Assembly (NCBI RefSeq): GCF_029931775.1
Contig: NC_079332.1
Coordinates: 4,773,970-4,837,969, forward strand
DNA: 64,000 nucleotides
Direction: 5' to 3'
DNA from: Euleptes europaea
Taxonomy: Eukaryota > Chordata > Lepidosauria > Squamata > Sphaerodactylidae
Shown: in pieces, positions 22,801 to 33,785 of the stretch
How the letters are laid out: every line of letters starts with the position of its first letter
Position numbering within the stretch: position 1 is the first letter of the stretch
Notes under the pieces: generated by a model
Database searches by the model: none
The model's input: only the letters and a program-made list of their open reading frames with translations
Told to the model about the DNA's origin: nothing
Program-made: the position numbers and the translations under genes

Positions 22801-23162
22801 TAGGTATTGCACAGGTTTTAGATATTAGCCGCAATTTCTCCTTTATGCCTTAGGTCCCAACTGTCCTTGATCTTTTGCGCAATAATGTAGATAAGGATTA
22901 AGTACACCACATAGACCTTTTTTTAAAAAAAAAATTACAATTCAGTTGGTTTTGGTGGGAATGGAGGGAGAAGGGTGGGCATACGCGGGGGAGGGCTTGG
23001 GCGCGCGAGCGTGGGGCGTTTTTCGATACCCTTGTTCCGTTGGCTGTCCACTTTCGGACCCCCCTGTCCCCTCTGTTAAGAGGTTTTTCCGTGTCGAACA
23101 TACGTTACCTCATTTTCTGTCACTGTTGAGAAGAAAAGCATTGTTTGTTTTTTTTAAATAAA
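19829..23162 (+). other. SBK1: Candidate SBK1 3' UTR
   Basis: No recognisable SINE, LINE or MITE occurs from the stop codon to about 23,400. Elsewhere in the window they come every few hundred bases. AATAAA signals sit at 21,151-21,156 and 23,157-23,162. The latter lies just before an A/T-rich stretch and close to where repeats resume. Long 3' UTRs are known for mammalian SBK1. The end point is inference. Confidence 0.5.
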
Positions 23163-23406
23163 AAACTCGACAAAAATTTGGAACGGAAGATTTTTTAAAA
23201 AAATGCAAAAAACAAAGGAGGAGGGGGAGATAAGACATAACAAAATGGGAGGTTCTTGTCATAGCATTGAAACGGTAAAGCTTTTCCAAAGTTGTGAGTG
23301 TGTATGTGGGGGGGACTGCCCTTCCAGAGAGGGGAACATCTTTCAAAAAAAGGTACATAAACCCAAACCGTCGGCTTGTACATAGTAGTATAGTCTTGCT
23401 ATGCAA

Positions 23407-23970
23407 GTAAGAGCCAGTCTGGCGTAGTGGTTAAAGTGTTGGGACTAGGATCTGGGAAACCCAGGTTCAAATCCCCACTTTGCCATGGAAGCTTTCTGGG
23501 TGACCTTGGGCCAGCCGCACACTCTTAGAAGAAAAAGAAGAGTTGGTTTTTATATGCCTACTTTCTCTGCCACTTAAGGAAAAACCAAACCAGCTTTCAA
23601 TCACCTTCCCTCCCCCTCCCGACAACAGACACCCTGTGAGGTAGGAGGGACTGAGAGAGTTCCAAGAGAACTGTGACTAGCCCAAGGCCACCCAGCTGGC
23701 ATCGTGCGTAGGAGCGGGGAAACAAATCCAGTTCATCAGATTAGCCTCCGCCGCTCATGTGGAGGAGTGGGGGAATCAAACCCGGTTCTCCAGATTAAAG
23801 TCCACCGCTCCAAACCAACGCTCTTAACCACTACACCACACTGGCTCTCTTAGCCTAACCAACCTCACTAGGTTGTTGGGAGGAGAGGAGGAGGAGGATG
23901 TAAGCCGCTCTGGGTACCCACCAGGGAGAAAGGCGAGACACTAAATAAATAAATAAATAAATAAATAAAT
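23407..23970 (+). mobile_element. SINE-C split by a nested SINE-B
   Basis: The outer copy starts AGAGCCAGTCTGGCGTAGTGG, reaches GGCCAGCCGCACACTCTTAG, and resumes with CCTAACCAACCTCACTAGG, ending AAGCCGCTCTGGGTACCC and an ATAA microsatellite at 23,942-23,971. Confidence 0.85.
23529..23846 (-). mobile_element. SINE-B nested in SINE-C, with target duplication
   Basis: A reverse SINE-B lies between direct repeats CTCTTAG at 23,522-23,528 and 23,847-23,853. This 7-base target duplication marks the insertion. Confidence 0.85.
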
Positions 23971-24164
23971 AGAGCGACGCTGTTCCAAGAGGAAACGGCC
24001 CCTCCAGTGCCAAGTTCTTCCCAGCATGTAGCTGGACATATTTGGTACCATGTGCCGGCGGCGGGGGAGAAACGGTGCAGCCAGATCCCCTTTTCCATGA
24101 CACTAGGGGCTTAACAAAGAGCTGGTCTGTGTTCTTAACAGGGGAGGGCCTGTGGCTCAGTAGA

Positions 24165-24255
24165 GCTATGGGAAAGTATGGCACGTATGCTCGGCAAAGA
24201 GTTACGGGGAAGTACCACACTGTAGCTCGGCAGTAGAGTATCTGCTTGGCATGCA
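24165..24255 (+). repeat. Tandem leader units joined to a SINE-A head
   Basis: Two ~36-base units (TATGGGAAAGTATGGCACG..GCTCGGCAAAGAG and TACGGGGAAGTACCACAC..GCTCGGCAGTAGAG) run straight into the SINE-A head TATCTGCTTGGCATGCAG. Each unit ends in an A-box-like word. The same arrangement recurs at 24,970. Confidence 0.65.
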
Positions 24256-24837
24256 GAAGTGGCTTCCAGGCCCGAGGACTGGGTCTCTGAACAGGTTTCT
24301 GCGCTTGCCTGTGGGGAAAAAAAGAGAGAACCCCCCTCCTGTTTAACCATCAAGCGCCACACGCAGCGTGCTGCATAGATCACGCTTTGATATGGGCTCT
24401 GTAAAGGCTAGATCCGGGGAGAGGCAGCAGCGCAGACGCGGCAGGCGGCTGTTGTGCGCTTGTGTTTGTTTTTTTAATTTTATTAGAAAAAAACCAATGA
24501 TAAAAGCAGAATTACTGACAGTCTTCGTAATTTAAAATTCTATGTCTTCATATTCATCATTATGTTGTGCGCTTGTTTTTGGCCCAGCTCGTCATGAATA
24601 TGCATATCGTGTCTTCCTTGGTCCAGGGCGAGCCTGGCGACAAGCTGAGCCAATTCTTCCAGGAGCGCAGAGCGCTGCCGGAGGGACAGTGAACGAACAC
24701 AGTAGCTGCGGCTTTCTGGAGAATTCCTGCGTTCATCTGGAGATGGGGGGTGGGGGAGGAGCAGCGCGTAAGAACATTAGATGTGCTTTGATGACGGTCC
24801 CTGCCCCAAGAGACCAGTTCCTCCCGAATCCCACATA

Positions 24838-24930
24838 TAGAATCATAGATAGAATCATAGAGTTGGAAGGGGACCACCAGGGTCATCTAGTCCAAGCCCC
24901 CTGCACAATGCAGGAAATTCACAACTACCT
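24838..24930 (-). mobile_element. CR1-A 3' end, short
   Basis: ATAGAATCATAGATAGAATC through CACAATGCAGGAAATTCAC. About 90 bases only. Confidence 0.85.
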
Positions 24931-24969
24931 CCCCCACGCACTTACATGGAGCTGGCTGAGATTACTTAT

Positions 24970-25240
24970 TAGCTATGGGAAAGTATGGCGCATATGCTCG
25001 GCAAACAGTTATGGTGAAGTACCGCATTGTGGCTCGGCGGTAGAGCCTCTGCTTGGCATGCGGAAGGGTCCCAGGTTCAATCTCTGGCATCTCCAGTTAA
25101 AAGGGACTAGGGAAGTAGGTGATGTGAAAGACCTCTGCCTGAGACCCTGGAGAGCCGCTGCCGGCCTGAGCAGACAATACTGACTTTGATGGACTAAGGG
25201 TCTGATTCAGTATAAGGCAACTTCATGGGTTCACGTAGGC
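24970..25240 (+). mobile_element. SINE-A with the unusual tandem leader
   Basis: Leader units at 24,970-25,040 (CTATGGGAAAGTATGGCGC, TTATGGTGAAGTACCGCATT) are followed by a normal SINE-A body: GGTCCCAGGTTCAATCTC, GACCTCTGCCTGAGACC and CTGATTCAGTATAAGGC. Confidence 0.8.
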
Positions 25241-25254
25241 TTGGAAACTCACTA

Positions 25255-25385
25255 GTTACGGTAAAGTACACTCTTATGTTCCGAAACTATTTATGGAAAG
25301 CACAGCATGAATGCTCAGAAAACTGCTATTTTACAGAAAATACGGCATGTATGCTCAGCTGAACTGAAGTTGTGGCTGAGTGGAG
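25255..25385 (+). repeat. Third cluster of the leader-like units
   Basis: ACGGTAAAGTACACTCTTATG, TTATGGAAAGCACAGCATGA..ATGCTCAG and GAAAATACGGCATGTATGCTCAG are diverged forms of the units at 24,165 and 24,970, spaced about 40 bases. Confidence 0.5.
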
Positions 25386-25403
25386 ACCTGACCAGGGATG
25401 TCC

Positions 25404-25624
25404 CTGGTTCATTTATTTATACCCTGCCTTTCTCCCCAGTGGGGACCCTTAGCATCTTACACAATTCTCCTCTCTTCCCTTTCATCCTCACAACAACCCT
25501 GTGAGATAGGTTAGGCTGAGAGCACGTGACTGGCCCAAGGTCACCCAGCGAGCTTCCATGGCACGAGTCGGGATTCAAACCTGGATCTTCCAGATACTAG
25601 CCCAACACTCTAAACCACAGTGCA
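25404..25624 (-). mobile_element. SINE-C, full length
   Basis: Reverse copy from TTTATTTATACCCTGCCTTT through CACAACAACCCTGTGAGATA to CCAACACTCTAAACCACAG. Confidence 0.8.
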
Positions 25625-26967
25625 GTTCCTTAGCCTACTATGCGACGTTCACTCTTGTATTTTCTCCTATAAACAGGCACGCCCTGGTGCATTGTGGGAA
25701 ACTCCAGCGTCATCCTTCTATAGCTCTGTAACAGTCACTGAACCGGCCCACGCACACACCTACCCTAGCAACAGGGTCTGTAGCTGGACCCTAGGTGTAT
25801 TCTGGCCACGTCGCCGGGCTAATTTCAATTTCCTGGCAATTATGCAAATGAGTCCGGATTTAATTAAGGGCAGATTTCATTACAGCCTTCTTGGGCGATT
25901 GGGAGGCCTGTGTGGCCGGGATGAGGGAGGGTGGGGTGTGTGGACAGGAGAAACCAGTAGAGAAGGTGGTGTCGTCCTCTCGGGGCGGTGGCTAACAGCA
26001 GGTACGATGGACAGTCCCACCTTCTTTGGCATGCTCCAAATTGGAAAGGAGGGGCACAGGCTGTCCCCCCAAGTGTCTCCAATGCCGTTGGCAGAGCATA
26101 AGGCTGGATTCAGATGAAAGCCCCCCGGCGTTGACAGCTTGGCACCTTGTGCCCCGGAGGCGGCCTCTGTTCTCCTGAGCTGCCCTGATGCACGCATGTG
26201 GCTCTCCACGTTTCTCCAGCCTGACCTGGTCCTGTGCTCTCTGATCTCGTCTTGTAGGCCTTTGGTAGCGCATTTCCTCTCACCCTCCGCAGCTCTGGCG
26301 GGGAGCTATAATGAGACCGCTCTGACGCGGGGGTCATCGTTTTCTTTCTCCTCTGCCACATTTCTGCCTGTGGAGTAGCGAGCCTTTTACCACTGCCCGG
26401 TAGCCAATTCATCGCCCCCAACATCCGTCACGGTGGGCCGGTTCACGTTTCCAGCGGCTCCCGCAGAAGCGCTGCGGAACATGTGGGCGCTCTGCGGGAC
26501 TTGCCGTCGGGTTCCGCTCGTGCAGAGGCAACATCTGCCAGAACCGGGACCCCCGCGCGGGGTCCACACGACACAATAATTGTGATTCGTGCGACTGCAG
26601 CTGATGGCTAATGAAGCACAGCTGGCTTCAAATGTTAGAACCGAAATAACAAACTGAATAGAGCACTAAAAAAAACAACCCTCATGCAATAAGGTAATTG
26701 CACATATATGCACCAAACACATGGCATATATATTGCTACAGGTTCCAGGTACGTACCCAGAAGTGACATCGCCATGACGCCAGTTTCCTGATGCTCCCAG
26801 GGGGGTGCCAGCCAAGTGCTGGCTTCTTGTTTTTTAAAAAATGGCTTCATATTACTTGCATTTGCATGGAATGTCAAGCTAGCCCGTATACCCTTGATAT
26901 GAAATGCCTGCCCATGCAGCCTGATTCTGAAAGAAATTTAAAAGTAAAACCACAGGGTGGACGTTAC
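25625..26967. other. No gene seen
   Basis: No recognised repeat and no supportable exon. The absence of repeats over 1.3 kb is unusual for this half of the window, so a conserved element is possible, but nothing specific can be named. Confidence 0.35.
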
Positions 26968-27150
26968 AGAAGAACATAAGAAAGGCCCTGCTGGATCAGA
27001 CCCAGGCCCATCGAGTCCAGCAGTCTGTTCACACAGGGGCCAACCAGGTGCCTCTAGGAAGGCCACAAGCATGACGACTGCAGCAGCACCATCCTGCCTG
27101 TGTTCCACAGCACCTAATGTGATAGGCATGCTCCTCTGATACTGGAGAGA
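26968..27150 (-). mobile_element. CR1-B 3' end
   Basis: AGAACATAAGAAAGGCCCTG, GTCCAGCAGTCTGTTCACAC and CAACCAGGTGCCTCTAGGAA. The copy gives way to a GGAA-rich microsatellite at 27,150-27,190. Confidence 0.85.
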
Positions 27151-27189
27151 AGGAAAGAAGGAAGGCAGGGATGGAGGGAAGGAAGGAAG

Positions 27190-27475
27190 ATAAGAACAGC
27201 CCTGCTGGATCAGACCGAGGCCCATCAAGACCAGCAGTCTGTTTACACAGTGGCCAACCAGGTGCCTCTAGGAAGGCCACAAGCATGACGACTGCAGCAG
27301 CATTGTCCTGCCTGTGATCCACGGCACCTCATATAATAGGGCATGCTCCTCTGATCCTGGAGATAACAGGCCTGCATCATGACTACTATCCATTTTAACT
27401 AGTAGCCACGGATAGCCCACTCCTCCACGAACATGTCCACTCCCCTTCCACAACAAAAACTCCAGGGACCGCTGA
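27190..27475 (-). mobile_element. CR1-B 3' end, second copy
   Basis: ATAAGAACAGCCCTGCTGGA through GTAGCCACGGATAGCCCACT and CACGAACATGTCCACTCCCC. Confidence 0.85.
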
Positions 27476-28905
27476 AGAAAGGAAGGATTCCGTGTCCTGG
27501 ATCTTTTTGGCCCGCGCAGAGTCCAAGCGAGCCTCCTCCAGCCCCGGAAAGGACCCCCGCCCTCCCGGCTTGAAGCTGTCTGCCATGGATTCTGTGGAAC
27601 AAGGCTCTTTGGCACCCTGCAGGCCTCTGCCAGTCGCCATGGCAACTGCAGCTGCTGGGGCTTGCTAAGGCTATGAAAGATGCACACTCCCTGCGTGGCT
27701 GAAGCGCCAGACAAGGGAGGGAGGGAGCCGAGATCTCCGGCAGGCCGTAATCCGAGGTGTGGCTCGAGCAGAGTTTAGCCCAGGATCACGTTTGGCCAAA
27801 GAAGGCTCCTTCTGGGCATGGGTGGACTGTCACATCACCGAGGTGCTATGCGCACCCCCAGTGCAATTGTGATGGGACTCTACGCGTCCGATCAGGGTAT
27901 AGAAATCTGCAATCCGAAGAACGGGTTGAAAGTGTCCGCGAACTGATCCGTGGAAAAAAACCGGCTCTTCGTTCACGGCTGGCGAACAGGCCGTGCGCCG
28001 AGCCATACCGGACTGTGACAACAAGCCTGGTAGCGCACAATCCCTGCCCAGCAGCTGACCTGCAATGACTTTTCACATTTTCCCCAGGATGATTGGCAGG
28101 CCCACGGCGCTGCAGAATGTGACTGTCTTTGATCGCTGACATGTATTATATACAAATAGTTAGCATTTGTTAGATCACTCGCTAATTATCGGTATTTGTA
28201 TTTGATTGCATTTGGCAGCTGACAGCGTTCGCGAGTTCATATTTGAAGCCTGCCAAAAATCAAAGCGATTGGGTGGCGTCGATGAGTCACCCCCCCTCCC
28301 CCAAATCTGAAGACGTAAATTTTCATACTCAGCCAACTGGATGATGTAACTGGAACCCTCGGTCAAATTGTACACGTTGGAGGGTATAGGTTTGGCTGTG
28401 CGAAGGACGGTGTTGGGGCCAGGAGGGTCCTCCTCCCTAATGAGTCTGGAGTTCGCCCCCACGGTGTTGCTGCACCTCGTTGAGCCAATGGCGGTCCTAG
28501 CCCTGACATATGACTGTGCCATCTCAAAAACCCGCTGCCACCCACCAGCCCCAACTATTTGTGCCTTGACCCCCTTGGTTTCCAAGAGGCGCCTGGAGGC
28601 AGGAGACTGAAAAGCCTGTCATCCCGCGCGAGGCGCTGTCACTTCAGATCGCCACATCGATGTTCAGCCCTGCCAGAAAGTGTTCGGGAGCTGAAGGTGA
28701 CCCAGAATGCCTGGCGGAAGCGACTGCCGCAGGTCTAAGGGGAAAAAAGCGCTGCGTCTTTGCACTTGGGGTAAACCTGCTGCCCTTGTGCTGATGAGCA
28801 TATTCGTTTCATTGTCTTCCAGCCCCCGTTGGCATGCAAGTCGGAAATGGGGCATGGAAGCTGCCGCGGGGTGATGCTCGTCCCATGCTGTGGCGTTTGT
28901 TTGTG
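27476..28905. other. No gene seen
   Basis: Open frames exist on both strands (for example 28,175-28,585 minus), but none has a recognisable domain, a plausible splice pair, or coding-like composition. I see no transposon signature. Confidence 0.35.
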
Positions 28906-29234
28906 AATCGTAGTAGTAGTAGTAGTAGTAGAAGAAGAAGAAGAGGGTTTTTTTATATGCCGACTATCTCTCCCACTTAAGGAAGACTCAAACCGGCTTA
29001 CAATCCCCTTCCCCTCCCCACAACAGACACCCTGTGAGGTAGGAGGGGCTGAGCGAGTTCGGAGAGAGCTGTGACTTGCCAAAGGTCATCCAGCTGGCGT
29101 CATGTGTAGGAGTGGAGAAACCAACCCGGTTCACCAGATTACCATCCGCCACTCATGTGGAGGAGTGGGGGATCAATTAAGAGTCCACCGCTCCTAACCA
29201 CCACTCTTAACCACTGTACCACGCTGGCTCTCCA
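28906..29234 (-). mobile_element. SINE-B, full length, with a GTA/GAA tail
   Basis: The tail is a (GTA)n(GAA)n microsatellite, then TATGCCGACTATCTCTCCC. The head is GTACCACGCTGGCTCTC. Confidence 0.85.
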
Positions 29235-29329
29235 ATAGAACTAATAGCGCTAGTTCTTTCAATATTTGCACAGATTTATATCATTGCAGTCCTTAAAACA
29301 GCCCTGGAAGGTAGGCCGGAATTATCATT

Positions 29330-29455
29330 TATTTATTTAATCATTCTTATAGCCTGCCCTACCCCAGCAAAGCAGGGCTCAGAGCAGCTCACATAAATCA
29401 CAAAAATACAGTAAGACTATAAAATCACATAAAATAGGTTAAAACAGCCCTGACA
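29330..29455 (-). mobile_element. Fragment of another SINE/LINE tail
   Basis: ATTTATTTATTTAATCATTC, TAGCCTGCCCTACCCCAG and GCAGCTCACATAAATCACA look like the start of a reversed A-rich-tailed element. Family not determined. Confidence 0.4.
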
Positions 29456-29459
29456 GATT

Positions 29460-29682
29460 AAAGGGCCATGGCTCAGTGGTAGAGCATCTGCTTGGCGTGC
29501 AGAGGGTCCCAGGTGCAATCCCCGGCATCTCCAGTTAAAGGGACTAGGCAAATAGATGATGTGAAAGACCTCCGCCTGAGACCCTGGAGAGCCGCTGCCA
29601 GTCTGAGTAGACAATACTGACTTCGATGGACCAGGGGTCTGATTCAGTAGAAGGCAGCTTCATGTGTTCATGTGTTCACAAT
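29460..29682 (+). mobile_element. SINE-A, full length
   Basis: AGGGCCATGGCTCAGTGGTA and AGAGCATCTGCTTGGCGTGC through to TTCATGTGTTCATGTGTTC. One of the least diverged copies. Confidence 0.9.
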
Positions 29683-29791
29683 CACATTTACTAAATGGTG
29701 CATAGAGTTGTGATATAAGGCCACAGTATGGCCTGCAGGCGGTTTGAAACAAGTACACAGCCTGCGCTAAATAGCCCTCAGCAGTGGTGGA

Positions 29792-30009
29792 GTAAGGTTT
29801 CCAACCTCCAGGTAAGGCCTGGAGATCTTCCGGAATTAGAACTGATCCTCAGGCGACATGGATCAGCAAACCTGGAGAAAATGACGCTTTGAAGGGTGGA
29901 ATTTGTGTCGTTATACCCTGCTGAGGTCCCTCCCCTCCCCAAACCCCGCCCTCCCCAGGCTCCACCCCCAAAACCTCCAGGTATTTCCCAACCCGGAGCT
30001 GGCAACCCT
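29792..30009 (-). mobile_element. MITE-1
   Basis: It opens TTTCCAACCTCCAGGTAAGG and ends CCCGGAGCTGGCAACCCTTG. The body has CCTCCCCAGGCTCCACCCCC. Confidence 0.75.
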
Positions 30010-30654
30010 TGCCCAGAGGGAGAGTCTGGCACAAACTCTGTATACTCAGTGAAGGTGTAACAGCTTTTAAAAACCAAACAGCAGAGAGGAAACAAACGTG
30101 GCCTCTGCTTTTCTGCAAACAAAAACAACAAAAACCCTGGTCTCTTTGGCTGCCCTATTTTTGATCAGCCGGCAACTCTGACATACAACTGTGTGCAAGT
30201 TCAATAAGCTCTGGGCTTCCCCTCCCAAGAAAGGGAGGCAAAACAGGGAGGGAAGCTGATGTGATTTGACATAAATTTTAATCTAAATTCCATTCCTTTT
30301 CTTTGGCTGGGTAGCAAACATCGGGCTTGTTTTGATCTCAATTTTTTTTGGCTTTCATAATCTAAATGAATTGTTTGCGAGTTCAGGCCAGCTGCAGAAG
30401 CTAACAATCCCCACCACCACCACCACCCCGATCCCCCCCAAAAAAGTCTCCTTCTTTGCTCTTGGTGGTTATTCATTTGCTCCCTGGCTCAAGCTGGCGA
30501 ATCCTCTTGCGTGGAGCTTGGGGTGGGGGGCGTGGGGTAAACGGGGGCTCGGGCGGCAGGCAACCAGATTCTGTCGCTGGGCTATCCGTGGGATGGTGTT
30601 ACGGGAGAAGGCGCTCCTTACTGTCCAAACCCCGGATAACGGACCCAGTTGAGG

Positions 30655-30860
30655 TAGGGTTGCCAATCTCCAGGCAGTCGCTGGAAAATCTCCCGCTGTT
30701 ACAACTGATCTCCAGCTGATAGAGATCAGTTCCCCTGGAGAAAATGGCCGCTTTGGCAATTGGACTCTATGGCATTGAAGTCCCTCCCCTCCCCAAACCC
30801 CGCCCTCCTCAGGCTCCGCCTCAAAAACCTCCCACCGGTGGCGAAGAACTGGCAGCCCTA
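30655..30860 (-). mobile_element. MITE-1, full length with 8-bp target duplication
   Basis: The 206-bp element starts TAGGGTTGCCAATC and ends CTGGCAGCCCTA, and is flanked by perfect direct repeats AGTTGAGG at 30,647-30,654 and 30,861-30,868. An 8-base duplication with short inverted termini is the mark of a hAT-type DNA transposon. Confidence 0.9.
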
Positions 30861-31024
30861 AGTTGAGGACTGAATGGCTCGCTCACGACCACACGCTGCT
30901 TTTCTTACCTGATACGATACCCCGCTCTCTTGTCTTCCAGGAATACAACCCTGCTCTCTTAAGCCTCCACCATAAACCCAGTCTCTCCTTCCAAGTCAGC
31001 CTCTCACACAGGCATGCTTTCCCT

Positions 31025-31255
31025 CCAGGAATCTCCAGGAATCTCCCAACCCAGAGCTGGCAACCCTACTCCCCGATGGGGACCCAAAGCAGCTTACAAC
31101 ATCCTTCGTCCCGTCTTCCGTTTTATCTGTACAATAACCCTGGGAGGTAGGTTCAAGTGAGACTGCGCGACTGACCCAAGGTCACCCAGTGAACGTTGTA
31201 CCAGCACGGAGATTTGAACCCAGGTCTCTCAGTCTGGCCCTCCAAACGCGCAATA
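31025..31255 (-). mobile_element. MITE-1 end fragment joined to a SINE-C
   Basis: CCAACCCAGAGCTGGCAACC is a MITE-1 end. From about 31,070 the sequence is a reverse SINE-C with CAATAACCCTGGGAGGTAGG and CAAGGTCACCCAGTG. Confidence 0.65.
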
Positions 31256-31814
31256 GCACCCAGAGTCATGAAAACATAAAATAGAAACACCATTTGATAG
31301 TTATACAGTGTTTCTGTTTTATGTTTATGTTTTCTGTTTTTCTGTTTCAAGTTTCCCCCCAAAATACCCCATACCCTAGGAAGATCGATAACAGTAACTG
31401 GCAGCAGAACAAAAGCAAAATAACAAAACCTCAATTTTTTTTAAAAAATGCAGCCGGTATTTTAAATTTCCCCTGGAATAAAATCATTTTTTTGAGTTTC
31501 TGGGAGTGTGACGAATCTCGTGCAGAAGGGAATTCCAGTCTGGGGGCCACAGCTGGTAAGGCCCTGCTCCAAACAACCACCAATCTCATTGTGGCAACCT
31601 AACGGTTTGTCCCCTGCTCTACTGGAAATGCACCAGCCTGTATGGTGTGGGATGAATAACATTATTAAATTTGGTTCCTACCTGGAGGCCACTTCCAATT
31701 TCTGTTCTGGATAATCCTTGTAAATTCCAGTCCCAACAGAGGTGGCAGATGTCCTCTTTGTCTTCTCTCAAGGTTGAGAGGGAAAGCCAGGCGTTCAGTG
31801 ACAGCCGCTCCCGG

Positions 31815-32030
31815 GGTGTGGTGGTGGTGGGAAGCGCCGTCAAGTTGCAGCCGACTTATGGTGGACCCTGTAGGGTTTTCAAGGCAAGAAACGTTCGGAG
31901 ATGGTTTGCCACTGCCTGTCTCCCCGTGGGCTGAGAGAGTTCGGAGAGAACTGGGACTGGCCCAAGGTCACCTGGCAGGCTTTATGCGCAGGAGTAGGGA
32001 AATCGAACCCAGTTCTCCGATAGGTCAAGC
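31815..32030 (-). mobile_element. Composite: 5S-SINE tail joined to a SINE-B-like body
   Basis: CCGTCAAGTTGCAGCCGACT and GGTTTTCAAGGCAAGAAACG are the reversed tail region of the 5S SINE. From about 31,930 the sequence becomes SINE-B-like: GAGAGAGTTCGGAGAGAACT, CCCAAGGTCACC and ACCCAGTTCTCC. Confidence 0.6.
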
Positions 32031-32654
32031 CAAGGAGCCTTATAGAAATCATGCAGTTCCTGATTTGCACTCTCTAATCCACCCTCTTCCTGGGGATTTG
32101 GAAAACCTGAGGCCTGGAGGGAAAAGCTGAACAGATGCTAAGCCAGAAGGGTACCAAACTGGGTTTTACTACTACACGGGCCCTTAAACTATTAGGGCCT
32201 TGCCATGAAATTGGGGGCCCCAAACTGGCTGGGGTGCATGAGCACCCCCTACAGTGTAAGGAAGGGCATTGATTAGATTAGCTAACCTCCCGACTGTGGT
32301 CCACTTGGGAAAGCGGGTGCCTGCAACCTCAGCCAGGAATCATGGAGCAGGTACACTGAACACCTCAACGTCCTCCCGCAACTGTACATTCCATGCATTG
32401 ATTACGTGAAGGTGGGCCCAGAATGACTGGTGTTTGTTCTATCCCAGCAGGTTGACCCCAAATCCTACTGTTACAAAAGAGGGTGGAATTATTATTATTT
32501 TTGCCACCCGCTCTATTCATAATTCAAACCGTTATTCATCTTTTATGACTCGAGCACAAAAGTGTTTTTTTTTTTTGCACACAGGTTTTATTTCAGCCAG
32601 GGCTTTGTGGAAGAGGCGGGTTTGGGGCAGGAGTTTAATGTATGAGAGAGTGAA

Positions 32655-32830
32655 TATAAGAAAAGCCCTGCTGGATCAGACCAAGGCCCATCAAGTCCAG
32701 CAGTCTGTTCACACAGTGGCCAACCAGGTGCCTCTAGGAAGCCCCCAAACAAGACCACTGCAGCAGCACCATCCTGCCTGTGTTCCACAGCACCTAATGT
32801 GATAGGCATGCTCCTCTGATACTGAACAGG
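32655..32830 (-). mobile_element. CR1-B 3' end
   Basis: ATAAGAAAAGCCCTGCTGGA through CACCTAATGTGATAGGCATG. Confidence 0.85.
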
Positions 32831-32861
32831 TATGCATCATGACTAGTATTCATAGAAACAG

Positions 32862-33165
32862 AAGAAAGGCCCTGCTGGATCAGACCGAGGCCCATCAAGT
32901 CCAGCAGACTGTTCACCCAGTGGCCAACCAGGTGCCTCTAGGAAGCCCACAAGCAAGACAACTGCAGCAGCATTGTCCTGCCTGTGTCCCACAGCACCTA
33001 ATATATTCGGCATGCTCCTCTGGTCCTTGAGAGAATAGGGATGCATCATGACTAGTATCCATTTTGACTAGTAGCCATGAATACCCCTCTCCTCCATGAA
33101 CAGGTCCACTCCCCTCTTCAAGCCTTCCAAGTTGGCAGCCATTCCCCACATCCTGGGGCAGGGAG
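32862..33165 (-). mobile_element. CR1-B 3' end, second copy
   Basis: GAAAGGCCCTGCTGGATCAG through TCCATGAACAGGTCCACTCC to ATCCTGGGGCAGGGAGTCCC. A C run of 14 bases follows at 33,168. Confidence 0.85.
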
Positions 33166-33208
33166 TCCCCCCCCCCCCCCGCATCCAGGAAGCGAGCTAA
33201 GGCGTAAG

Positions 33209-33777
33209 CAGAGGCGGATCTACTGTGAAACTAATGAAGCTTAAGCTTCAGGGCCCCTAATCCCAGAGGGGCCCCCTGAAGCAACTTTTCTTAATGAGTG
33301 AATTTCTCAACAAAATCGATGGGAGTTTTTCAGTGATAGAATCATAAGACAATGGGTTGAAGTCCTTAATATTGACCTTAGAATATGCTCTAATACCCAT
33401 TTCATGTGGCCTGAAAATGTCCCTGTAATTGGTCAAATTTCAAAATTTTCTTGGGGGCTTGCAGTGCCCAAACCCCCAGCTGTAAGGGCTCCCTGAGCTT
33501 GCCAGAATCTATTCACAGCCTACATTTTGGCAGCTGGATCCTCAAATCCTTCATGGTGCATGGCTTAATAGTTCTGTAGTTTTATTTCTGCACTGAATGG
33601 CCCGTTTTCAAGGACTCCACCCCACCACCCTGTTCTCCAGCATTTCGGCCTCAAGGTCCTTGCAAAGGCAGCAAGGCCCTTTGGTCCTTGTTGGACGTTG
33701 CCCTATTGTTGCTGGTTGCAAAGGGCCCCCCATAACAGTTCAAGCTTCAGGGCCCCAAAAATGTAGGTCCACCACCG
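33209..33777. mobile_element. Non-autonomous hAT-like element, 569 bp
   Basis: It begins CAGAGGCGGATCTACTG and ends AGGTCCACCACCG, imperfect inverted termini (8 of 12). CAGAGGCGGAT is the usual start of hAT elements in vertebrates. Flanks are GGCGTAAG (33,201-33,208) and GGTGTAAG (33,778-33,785), a 7/8 target duplication. GCTTCAGGGGCCC-like words occur in inverted orientation near both ends. No transposase frame. Confidence 0.7.
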
Positions 33778-33785
33778 GGTGTAAG

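Noticed and set aside
24542-25183. 213-codon open frame on the plus strand
   Set aside because: It crosses a CR1-A end, the leader units and a SINE-A. No coherent protein.
28175-28585. 136-codon minus-strand frame in repeat-free DNA
   Set aside because: It has no domain, no splice support and ordinary composition. It could be real but cannot be supported.
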